8,490 nt of DNA, taken from Ruminococcus sp. UBA1828 (GTDB lineage Bacteria > Bacillota > Clostridia > Oscillospirales > Ruminococcaceae). The position numbers and the translations under genes were made by a program. The DNA lies in contig DDJI01000121.1 of assembly GCA_002338885.1 (NCBI GenBank), positions 4,266 through 12,755 of the forward strand, read 5' to 3'. Every line of letters starts with the position of its first letter. Position 1 is the stretch's first letter. Below are positions 1 through 4,773 of the stretch, in pieces. The notes under the pieces are model-generated. The model did no database searches and was not told the origin of the DNA. It saw only the letters and a program-made list of their open reading frames with translations.

Positions 1-68
1 TCCCCGCCTGACATGGTTCACAGCGGCTTGTTGCACAGGACCCGCACGCCTATATCTCGGATTGGCTC
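1..68 (-). ncRNA. ffs: SRP RNA (4.5S-like), 5' part, cut by window edge
   Basis: Read on the minus strand, the segment begins GAGCCAAT and contains GTGCAACAAGCCGCTG followed by TGAACCATGTCAGG and then CGGGGA at the window edge. The stretch matches the pattern of the 5' arm and helix 8 of bacterial signal recognition particle RNA (cf. CCAGGTCAGGTCCGGAAGGAAGCAGC in E. coli). The GGGGA apical-loop variant is consistent with clostridial forms, from memory. This RNA binds Ffh and targets membrane and secreted proteins co-translationally. The 3' strand of the hairpin lies outside the window, so pairing cannot be checked. The 5' end is set from the -10-like element just upstream and is approximate. 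A minus-strand neighbour such as dnaX, common next to ffs in Firmicutes, would be expected beyond the edge. Confidence 0.72.
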
Positions 69-74
69 AACTAA

Positions 75-80
75 AATATA
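75..80 (-). promoter_or_regulatory. -10 element for SRP RNA
   Basis: The minus strand reads TATATT seven bases upstream of the inferred 5' end of the SRP RNA, within an AT-rich run. No convincing -35 hexamer lies 16-18 bases further upstream (the best is AACTTA), so only the -10 is proposed. Placement depends on the SRP RNA call. Confidence 0.33.
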
Positions 81-228
81 TCAAAACATTCGCAAAGTAA
101 GTTTACCACAGTTTTAAAGCTATTTCAAGGGGTGATTTAAAATACCTTGCTTTATCGACCTCAAAAATTTCCGCCGCCGCTGCCGCACGCCGAAAACAAA
201 CGCATGCCTCCCTAAGGAGCGCGCTTTT

Positions 229-441
229 TCACTTTTCATCCTCCGATTCGACATACTCCGCGATGTCCTCAAGGCGGCAGCCAAGTATCATGCAAAGCTG
301 ATTGAGTGTGTAGGTGTTCACGTTTGCGTTTTTTCGCAGCCTGTCAAGCTGCCCCGTGCTCACGTGAAATTCGTTTATCAGCCTGTACTGCGATATTCCA
401 CGCTCTTTAAGCGTCTGCCAAAGCTTGTCGTAAACTATCAT
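229..441 (-). CDS. Small Cro/CI-family helix-turn-helix regulator
   Basis: This 70-residue protein is essentially one helix-turn-helix domain of the Cro/C1 (XRE, HTH_26-like) type. Residues 5-14 (DKLWQTLKER) form helix 1. The segment SQYRLINEFHVSTGQLDRLR (18-37) is the recognition core, and NTYTLNQLCMILGCRLEDI (42-60) matches the usual ending of the fold, 'tl..lc..L.c...di'. The tail is acidic (ESEDEK). It should act as a cytoplasmic DNA-binding repressor or activator. The ATG at 441 is chosen because a perfect AGGAGG sits seven bases upstream; the open frame continues far upstream but that extension is low-complexity shadow sequence. The gene is divergent from the DUF4190 gene, and overlapping promoters lie between them, which suggests it controls its own and the neighbouring promoter (inference). 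Its target and signal are unknown, and no effector domain is present. Confidence 0.85.
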   Translation of the reverse strand: MIVYDKLWQTLKERGISQYRLINEFHVSTGQLDRLRKNANVNTYTLNQLCMILGCRLEDIAEYVESEDEK

Positions 442-448
442 CTTAGCG

Positions 449-454
449 CCTCCT
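449..454 (-). promoter_or_regulatory. Shine-Dalgarno fixing the regulator start
   Basis: The minus strand reads AGGAGG seven bases before the ATG at 441. This decides the start in favour of the 70-residue protein rather than an extension reaching into the divergent promoters and the DUF4190 gene. Confidence 0.75.
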
Positions 455-489
455 TTTGTCCTGAGTATGCCCGCTTCTTCTACAGTAAA

Positions 490-518
490 AGCATATTTTC
501 TTATCCGTCTGTTGACAA
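490..518 (-). promoter_or_regulatory. Sigma-A-type promoter for the HTH regulator
   Basis: On the minus strand TTGTCA (plus 513-518) and TATGCT (plus 490-495) are separated by exactly 17 bases. The predicted transcription start is near 483, giving a leader of about 40 nt that contains the AGGAGG. The -35 shares five base pairs with the -35 of the plus-strand promoter, because TTGACAA read backwards is TTGTCAA. The two polymerases should therefore exclude each other. Confidence 0.55.
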
Positions 519-540
519 TTGCCCTTATATGGGCTATAAT
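512..540 (+). promoter_or_regulatory. Consensus sigma-A promoter toward DUF4190 gene
   Basis: TTGACA (512-517) and TATAAT (535-540) are both perfect consensus and are spaced by 17 bases. Transcription would start near 547, leaving a leader of about 120 nt before the ATG at 671. So strong a core promoter for a small membrane protein suggests either high expression or tight repression. The inverted repeat over the -10 fits the second option. Confidence 0.75.
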
Positions 541-550
541 GATATAGCCC
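531..550. promoter_or_regulatory. Inverted repeat over the -10, candidate operator
   Basis: GGGCTATA (531-538) and TATAGCCC (543-550) are perfect 8-bp inverted arms with a 4-base centre. They overlap the TATAAT hexamer and reach past the predicted start. A further GCCC at 521-524 can pair with the GGGC at 531-534, so the left arm belongs to two overlapping palindromes. A dimeric regulator bound here would block the plus-strand promoter. The divergent HTH protein is the obvious candidate (inference). Because most of the repeat is transcribed only in part, a DNA operator is more likely than an RNA hairpin. Confidence 0.5.
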
Positions 551-670
551 GAATACGGACAATATATGATAAAATTCGAGCAATTTGATTTTGAGCAAAG
601 GCGTGGCTGGCGCAAGCAAATGCTCCCCGGCTGCGCGTTTAGCTGATAAAAAGACAAGGAGGGAAAGAAG

Positions 671-946
671 ATGGGAAAAGGTAAAGCGATAGCGGGCTTT
701 GTGCTGTCTATAGTTTCCTTGGTACTCGGACTTTTAAGCGGCGTATTTTCAATAGTCGCTCTGCCGGTGTCGATAGTGGGTCTTGTTTTGAGCATTGTCG
801 GCGGCAAGCAGTGCAAGGCTGCCGGTGAGCCGAGCGGACTTGCGACGGCAGGTATGGTAATAGGAATCATCGCAGTAGTTATCACAACGATAACCTTCTT
901 CACCTGCGGAATATGCGTTCTTGCGGCAATCGGAGCGGCAGCTTAA
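671..946 (+). CDS. DUF4190-family small membrane protein
   Basis: This 91-residue, highly hydrophobic protein has the usual DUF4190 layout. A short basic start (MGKGK) is followed by a long hydrophobic hairpin at about residues 6-44 (GFVLSIVSLVLGLLSG, then VGLVLSIVGGKQ). A small polar loop with KQCKAAGEPSG (46-56) precedes a second hydrophobic stretch at 57-90. The AGFVLSI and GLVLSIVGGK motifs are typical. The family has no established biochemical role and is assumed to sit in the cytoplasmic membrane. AGGAGGG ends seven bases before the ATG. The gene is transcribed alone from the promoter at 512-540 and closed by the terminator at 986-1020. Possible roles such as membrane stress or envelope sensing are not shown by the sequence. 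Confidence 0.82.
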   Translation: MGKGKAIAGFVLSIVSLVLGLLSGVFSIVALPVSIVGLVLSIVGGKQCKAAGEPSGLATAGMVIGIIAVVITTITFFTCGICVLAAIGAAA

Positions 947-961
947 AGAGCATGGCGCCTG

Positions 962-973
962 TGCGTATACGCA
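962..973. repeat. 12-bp perfect palindrome
   Basis: TGCGTATACGCA is self-complementary over its full length. It lies between the DUF4190 stop codon and its terminator, in the only sequence from which a separate lgt promoter could start. It may be an operator or chance. The related string TGCGTATAATGCG occurs at about 7158-7170, ahead of the small membrane protein gene. Confidence 0.3.
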
Positions 974-985
974 GATAAAAAGTCT

Positions 986-1020
986 CGCCCGTCAGGCTTT
1001 TCTGTCGGGCGGATTTTTTT
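986..1020 (+). terminator. Rho-independent terminator after DUF4190 gene
   Basis: CGCCCGTCAG (986-995) pairs with CTGTCGGGCG (1002-1011) with a single T-T mismatch around a six-base loop, GCTTTT. A run of seven T (1014-1020) follows. It ends only 25 bases before the lgt start, so lgt needs read-through or a promoter within or just before this region. Confidence 0.85.
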
Positions 1021-1030
1021 GAGAATTGTA

Positions 1031-1038
1031 AAGGAAAG
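1031..1038 (+). promoter_or_regulatory. Ribosome-binding site deciding the lgt start
   Basis: AAGGAAAG lies seven bases upstream of the ATG at 1046. It supports that codon over the in-frame TTG at 1019, which falls inside the terminator T-run and has no usable Shine-Dalgarno. Confidence 0.6.
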
Positions 1039-1045
1039 TGATAGT

Positions 1046-1840
1046 ATGGTCATAAGCGACCCCAATATATATGTTCTCGGGCGCACGATTCCGCTTTACG
1101 GCGTGTGCTTTTACCTCGGCGTGTTTTTGGCAGCTGCGGCAGCGGCGGCGCTCTGCACAAAAAAGAGCATATCAAGGTTTGACCTTGTATGCTCTGCGGT
1201 TTATACTATGATAGGCGCCATGATAGGCGCAAAGCTTTTGTTTGTGGTGGTGTCCTTGCGGCAGATAGCAGAGCTTGGGATACCTTTTATTGCGGTGCTC
1301 AAGGGCGGGTTCGTCTTTTACGGTGGGCTTTTGGGCGGACTCGGCGGACTGCTCATATACATAAGACAGTTTAAGCTGCCGCTTGTGCCGTTTTTGGATC
1401 TGTACTCGGCTGTTCTCCCCCTGGGGCATGCCGTCGGCAGGGTGGGATGCTTTTTCGCGGGATGCTGCTACGGCATGCCGTATGACGGTCCGCTCAGCTG
1501 CACATATACATATTCCGTCGGCACTACTCCGATAGGCGTTCCGCTCTTTCCGGTTCAGCTTGCGGAATCGGCGGCGCTTGCCGCGTTGTTTGCGGCGCAG
1601 CTCGCATGCCTTCTTGCAAAACCCAAGGCGGCGGGCTTACAGATTGCGGTGTACGTCTTTTGCTACCCTGTGATCAGATTCAGCCTGGAGTTTTTCAGGG
1701 GCGACGCGGAAAGAGGCATCATAGCAGGACTTTCCACATCTCAAATTATCAGCCTTTTAATAGTTCTGATCGCATCGGTATACCTTGCAACGCGCCGCGC
1801 ATCTGTGAAAGGTGGACTTTATCGGGATAAGCATCATTAA
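1046..1840 (+). CDS. lgt: Lgt-like prolipoprotein diacylglyceryl transferase, variant motif
   Basis: This 264-residue polytopic membrane protein belongs to the Lgt family. Canonical Lgt moves diacylglycerol from phosphatidylglycerol to the lipobox cysteine of preprolipoproteins. Family landmarks are present in order: GRTIPLYGVCFYLG (12-25), GGFVFYGGLLGG (87-98), GHAVGRVGCFFAGCCYG (127-143), FPVQLAES (168-175) and RFSLEFFRGD (211-220). About seven hydrophobic segments can be seen. Arg132, Arg211 and Glu215 match the essential arginines and glutamate of the E. coli enzyme. However, the His of the usual FHGG motif is Tyr92, and the Asn and Glu of GRxGNFxNxE are Cys135 and Cys140. This 'GCCYG' form is, from memory, a recognised Clostridia/Bacteroidetes-type subgroup, but its substrate specificity is less certain. 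The ATG at 1046 is preferred over the TTG at 1019. No clear promoter of its own is visible. Confidence 0.85.
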   Translation: MVISDPNIYVLGRTIPLYGVCFYLGVFLAAAAAAALCTKKSISRFDLVCSAVYTMIGAMIGAKLLFVVVSLRQIAELGIPFIAVLKGGFVFYGGLLGGLGGLLIYIRQFKLPLVPFLDLYSAVLPLGHAVGRVGCFFAGCCYGMPYDGPLSCTYTYSVGTTPIGVPLFPVQLAESAALAALFAAQLACLLAKPKAAGLQIAVYVFCYPVIRFSLEFFRGDAERGIIAGLSTSQIISLLIVLIASVYLATRRASVKGGLYRDKHH

Positions 1841-1868
1841 ATTTGGCTTGATTTATTATGAAAATGGC

Positions 1869-1897
1869 TTGAAAATCCGCTCGATAGTGTGTATGCT
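1869..1897 (+). promoter_or_regulatory. Promoter of the sugar-oxidoreductase operon
   Basis: TTGAAA (1869-1874) and TATGCT (1892-1897) are spaced by 17 bases. A perfect TATAAT overlaps at 1897-1902 but would need a 22-base spacer, so it may act as an alternative or activator-dependent -10. The start codon of the first operon gene is 1929, preceded by GGGGGAG. The long stretch since the previous gene (88 bases) and the absence of a terminator leave lgt read-through possible. Confidence 0.5.
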
Positions 1898-1909
1898 ATA
1901 ATAAGCATA
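1892..1909. promoter_or_regulatory. Inverted repeat at the operon promoter, candidate operator
   Basis: TATGCT (1892-1897) and AGCATA (1904-1909) are perfect inverted arms around ATAATA. The repeat covers the -10 region and likely start point, which is a usual place for a repressor site. No regulator gene is adjacent to the operon, so the binding protein is unknown. Confidence 0.4.
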
Positions 1910-1928
1910 TTGTATTGGGGGAGCGATA

Positions 1929-2798
1929 ATGGAAGATATCAAAATTCATGCGTTCACAGACGAGGCAAGCGAGGACATCGATAGCCAGGTTAAGGCGCTT
2001 AAAAGAAATGCGCTTATGGGTATAGAGCTTCGCGGAACCGAGCTTGGAAACGTTGCCGACCTGTCTTTTGTTGCGGCGTGCTATATAAGCAAGAAGCTCC
2101 GCGACAGCGGCGCGTCTGTATGGGCGCTGGGTTCGCCGATAGGCAAGATAAGCATAACCGATTCGTTTGCGCCGCATCTCGAAAAGCTCAGAAACCTCTT
2201 GGAGCTGTGCAAGGTGTTCGGCACAAAGTATGTAAGGATATTTTCATTTTATATCCCCGCAGGGCATGATCCGTCAGAGTACCGCGGCGAGGTAATGGAC
2301 AGACTTGTAAAGATGGCGGAAATGGCGCGCCCCTACGGCGTGACCCTTTGCCACGAAAACGAAAAAGGCATATACGGCGACAACGCCGAAAGATGCCTCG
2401 ACATATATAAAACCATCCCCGACATAAAGGGAATATTCGATCCGGCGAACTTTGTTCAGTGCGGCGTGGATACGCTCAAAGCGTGGGAAGCCCTCGGCGG
2501 ATACATAAAATACATGCATATAAAGGACGCGACTTCGGACGGCAAGGTTGTACCGGCCGGCTGCGGAGACGCAAACCTTGAATATATAGTTTCGGAGTTT
2601 ATAAAAAACGGCGGCAGAGACTTCACAATCGAGCCGCACCTGACAGTGTTCAAAGGACTTGAGAACCTCGAGCGCAAGGGAGATACAAAGTCGCAAGCGT
2701 CCGAAAAGTACGTGTATAAAAATTCGGATGAGGCGTTTGACGCGGCGTGCGATGCGTTCAAAAAGCTTGTGAAGAGCTTGCAGGAGGCAACGGTATGA
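1929..2798 (+). CDS. Sugar isomerase/epimerase-family TIM-barrel enzyme (first)
   Basis: This 289-residue protein belongs to the xylose isomerase-like TIM-barrel (AP endonuclease family 2, COG1082) superfamily. The family uses one or two divalent metals for isomerisation, epimerisation or elimination on ketosugars and inositol derivatives. The barrel begins with FTDEASEDIDSQ (9-20) and GIELRG (31-36). Metal and catalytic residues sit at the usual strand ends: His142-Glu143 in CHENEKG, Asp171 in FDPANF, His197 in YMHIKD and Glu235 in TIEPHL. A polar segment at 238-265 follows the last ligand before a final helix. The protein is cytoplasmic, with no signal peptide. GGGGGAG precedes the ATG. It is the first gene of the operon, and its stop overlaps the next start as ATGA, so the two TIM-barrel proteins are translationally coupled. 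The exact substrate cannot be read from the sequence. Confidence 0.85.
   Translation: MEDIKIHAFTDEASEDIDSQVKALKRNALMGIELRGTELGNVADLSFVAACYISKKLRDSGASVWALGSPIGKISITDSFAPHLEKLRNLLELCKVFGTKYVRIFSFYIPAGHDPSEYRGEVMDRLVKMAEMARPYGVTLCHENEKGIYGDNAERCLDIYKTIPDIKGIFDPANFVQCGVDTLKAWEALGGYIKYMHIKDATSDGKVVPAGCGDANLEYIVSEFIKNGGRDFTIEPHLTVFKGLENLERKGDTKSQASEKYVYKNSDEAFDAACDAFKKLVKSLQEATV
2782..2787 (+). promoter_or_regulatory. Shine-Dalgarno fixing the second TIM-barrel start
   Basis: AGGAGG inside the end of the upstream gene lies seven bases before the ATG at 2795. It rules in this start over the in-frame ATG at 2747, and it gives the ATGA stop-start overlap. Confidence 0.7.
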
Positions 2799-3550
2799 GA
2801 ATAGGCGCACAGCTGTATACGGTAAGGGATTACTGCCGTAACTTAAATGATTTTTCAACGACACTAAAGCGGATAGCCGATATCGGTTACCGCTTTGTTC
2901 AGGTTTCGGGAACTTGCGATTTTGACCCGAAATGGCTCAAGGACAGACTCGATGAAAACGGTTTGGAATGCGTGCTCACCCACACACCCGCGGACAGACT
3001 TTTGAGCGACCCGAAAAAAGTCGCCGCCGACCACGATGTCTATGGCTGCAAGTATGTGGGCCTGGGCTGGAACGCATTTGATCTGGCGCATGACCCGCAG
3101 GACAACCCGAACACGTTTTATGAGAAATATATCGGCGTGGCAAGGGCGCTTAAAGAGCACGGAAAGTATTTTATGTACCACAACCACGATCAGGAGTTCC
3201 AAAAGTATAACGGCAGACTCATACTTGAGACGTTGGGCGAGATGTTTGACGCCGACGAGATGGGCTTCACGCTCGATACGTTTTGGATAACCGCCGGCGG
3301 AGGAGATCCCGCATGGTGGATAGAAAACTTTGCGGGAAGGGTTCCGTGTATTCATTTGAAGGATTTCGCATACGGCAGAAAGATGGCTGTAGTAGGCGAG
3401 GGAAATATAAACTTTGACAGAGTGTTTGTGACCGCATACGAGGCGGGAACGGAGTACATGCTTGTAGAGCAGGACGACTGCGCAGGCGAAAGTCCGTTTG
3501 ACTGCCTTAGGCGCAGCTATGATTTTCTGCGCTCTCGCGGTTTTGAATAA
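2795..3550 (+). CDS. Sugar isomerase/epimerase-family TIM-barrel enzyme (second)
   Basis: This 251-residue xylose isomerase-like TIM-barrel protein comes from a different branch than its upstream neighbour. It opens with MRIGAQLYTVRDY, the common start of short sugar phosphate isomerase/epimerases, where 'LYTVR' is a hallmark. Likely metal or catalytic residues are His129, Asn130, His131 and Glu134 (YHNHDQEF), Asp161 (LDTFWI), His187 (CIHLKDF) and Glu225 (LVEQDD). The segment VVGEGNINFDRV (199-210) matches the typical 'GeGnidw..v' before the last strand. The length and complete ligand set suggest an active enzyme. The ATG at 2795 follows AGGAGG and overlaps the previous stop. The next gene starts 27 bases after its stop. 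Two non-identical barrels in one operon suggest successive or cooperating steps, or a heteromeric enzyme (inference). Confidence 0.85.
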   Translation: MRIGAQLYTVRDYCRNLNDFSTTLKRIADIGYRFVQVSGTCDFDPKWLKDRLDENGLECVLTHTPADRLLSDPKKVAADHDVYGCKYVGLGWNAFDLAHDPQDNPNTFYEKYIGVARALKEHGKYFMYHNHDQEFQKYNGRLILETLGEMFDADEMGFTLDTFWITAGGGDPAWWIENFAGRVPCIHLKDFAYGRKMAVVGEGNINFDRVFVTAYEAGTEYMLVEQDDCAGESPFDCLRRSYDFLRSRGFE

Positions 3551-3577
3551 AGCAAAGGCTGCTAAGGAGCATATGTT

Positions 3578-4765
3578 ATGGAGAAAATAAGACTTGGTAT
3601 AATCGGCATAGGAAATATGGGCTCGGGACACGCAAATAGCGTAGTCGGCGGCAAGTGTCCTGATTTTGAGCTTAAAGCCGTGGCGGATATAAACCCCGAA
3701 AGGCTGAACTGGGCAAAGGCTCAGGAGGGTTTTGGCGATGTGGCGCTTTTTGACAATGCGGAAAAGATGCTCGACTCGTCTTTGATAGACGCGTGCATGA
3801 TATGCGTGCCGCATTATGACCACCCTAAGTATGCCATAGAGTGCATGAAAAGGGGAATACACGTCATGTGCGAAAAGCCCGCAGGCGTGTACACCTTGCA
3901 GGTGAGGCAGATGAACGAGGAGGCGGACAAGCATCCCGAGGTTGTGTTCGGAATGATGTTTAATCAGCGCACAAACTGCGTCTACAGAAAGATGCGTGAG
4001 CTTGTCACATCCGGCGAGTACGGCGCAATGAGGCGCGCCAACTGGATAATAACCGACTGGTACCGCCCGCAGGCGTATTACGATTCGGGCGACTGGAGAG
4101 CAACGTGGAGCGGAGAAGGCGGCGGAGTGCTCTTAAACCAGTGCCCGCACCAGCTTGACCTTTGGCAGTGGATATGCGGCATGCCGAAAAAAGTCGAGTC
4201 GCATATGATGTACGGCAGGTGGCACGACATAGAAGTCGAGGACGACGTGACCACATACATGGAGTACGAAAACGGAGCCACCGGAGTTTTCATCACAACC
4301 ACCGGCGACCCGTGCGGAACAAACAGATTTGAGATACAGCTCGACCGCGCGAAAATAATCGCCGAGCACGGCAAGCTCTTCGTGTGGGAGCTTGAGATGA
4401 GCGAGCAGGAGTTTTCAAGGACCAATAAAATCCCGTTCGGCTGCCCCAAGGCAACCCCCGTTGAAGTGGAACTTGACGGCAAAAACGAGCAGCATGTCGG
4501 CGTGATAAACGCATGGGGCGGAGCCATACTCAGAGGAACCCCGCTTGTGGCGGACGGAAGAGAGGGAATAAACGGGCTTATGCTTTCTAACGCCATGCAC
4601 CTTTCGTCGTTTTTGGGCAGGGAGATAGAAGTGCCGTTTGACGAGCAGCTTTATAAAGACGAGCTGATGAAGAGAGTTGCAGGCTCGAGGAGAAAAGCGC
4701 ATACCGAGGCTGTTTATGCGGATACATCCGATACGTATGGCGGAAACAAGGCAAACAAAGCCTGA
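3578..4765 (+). CDS. Gfo/Idh/MocA-family NAD(P)-dependent oxidoreductase (first)
   Basis: This 395-residue protein fits the Gfo/Idh/MocA (inositol 2-dehydrogenase/glucose-fructose oxidoreductase) family. The N-terminal Rossmann fold shows GIIGIGNMGSGHA (7-19) for dinucleotide binding, an acidic residue at the end of strand 2 (AVADINP, 34-40) and the catalytic-lysine motif CEKP (98-101). The C-terminal alpha/beta domain carries GEGGGVLLNQCPHQLDLWQW (179-198), with His191 and Asp194 as likely active-site residues. The Asp usual four positions before this His is Asn187. It should oxidise a hydroxyl of a sugar, polyol or glycoside in the cytoplasm. AAGGAG lies eight bases before the ATG. It is third in the operon and followed after eight bases by a clear paralogue. 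The tail after about residue 365 is polar and less conserved. The substrate is unknown. Confidence 0.88.
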   Translation: MEKIRLGIIGIGNMGSGHANSVVGGKCPDFELKAVADINPERLNWAKAQEGFGDVALFDNAEKMLDSSLIDACMICVPHYDHPKYAIECMKRGIHVMCEKPAGVYTLQVRQMNEEADKHPEVVFGMMFNQRTNCVYRKMRELVTSGEYGAMRRANWIITDWYRPQAYYDSGDWRATWSGEGGGVLLNQCPHQLDLWQWICGMPKKVESHMMYGRWHDIEVEDDVTTYMEYENGATGVFITTTGDPCGTNRFEIQLDRAKIIAEHGKLFVWELEMSEQEFSRTNKIPFGCPKATPVEVELDGKNEQHVGVINAWGGAILRGTPLVADGREGINGLMLSNAMHLSSFLGREIEVPFDEQLYKDELMKRVAGSRRKAHTEAVYADTSDTYGGNKANKA

Positions 4766-4773
4766 TATATAAA

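Noticed and set aside
200..230. Possible terminator after the HTH gene (CTCC-CTAA-GGAG hairpin flanked by short T-runs)
   Set aside because: Only four stem pairs are continuous and the T-runs are short; not strong enough to annotate.
590..640. Leader hairpin or riboswitch before the DUF4190 gene
   Set aside because: Short complementary bits (GAGCA with TGCTC, GCG with CGC) exist, but the loops are large and no known riboswitch core is seen.
442..903. N-terminal extension of the HTH protein to 224 residues on the minus strand
   Set aside because: It would run through both promoters and antisense to the DUF4190 gene; its composition is non-protein-like, and a perfect Shine-Dalgarno precedes the ATG at 441.
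1019..1045. TTG start extending Lgt by nine residues
   Set aside because: It lies in the terminator T-run with no Shine-Dalgarno; the ATG at 1046 has AAGGAAAG at good spacing and fits the family N-terminus.
2747..2798. Possible frameshift joining the two TIM-barrel genes into one
   Set aside because: Both proteins are complete barrels with separate full ligand sets; the ATGA overlap with its own AGGAGG is ordinary translational coupling.
2864..3934. 356-residue open frame on the minus strand opposite the sugar genes
   Set aside because: It is antisense to two genes with clear family motifs, has no ribosome-binding site, and its residues have no recognisable pattern; it reflects codon bias of the real genes.
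4078..4596. 172-residue minus-strand frame opposite the first oxidoreductase
   Set aside because: Shadow of a strongly supported gene, Ser/Pro-rich composition, no start signals.
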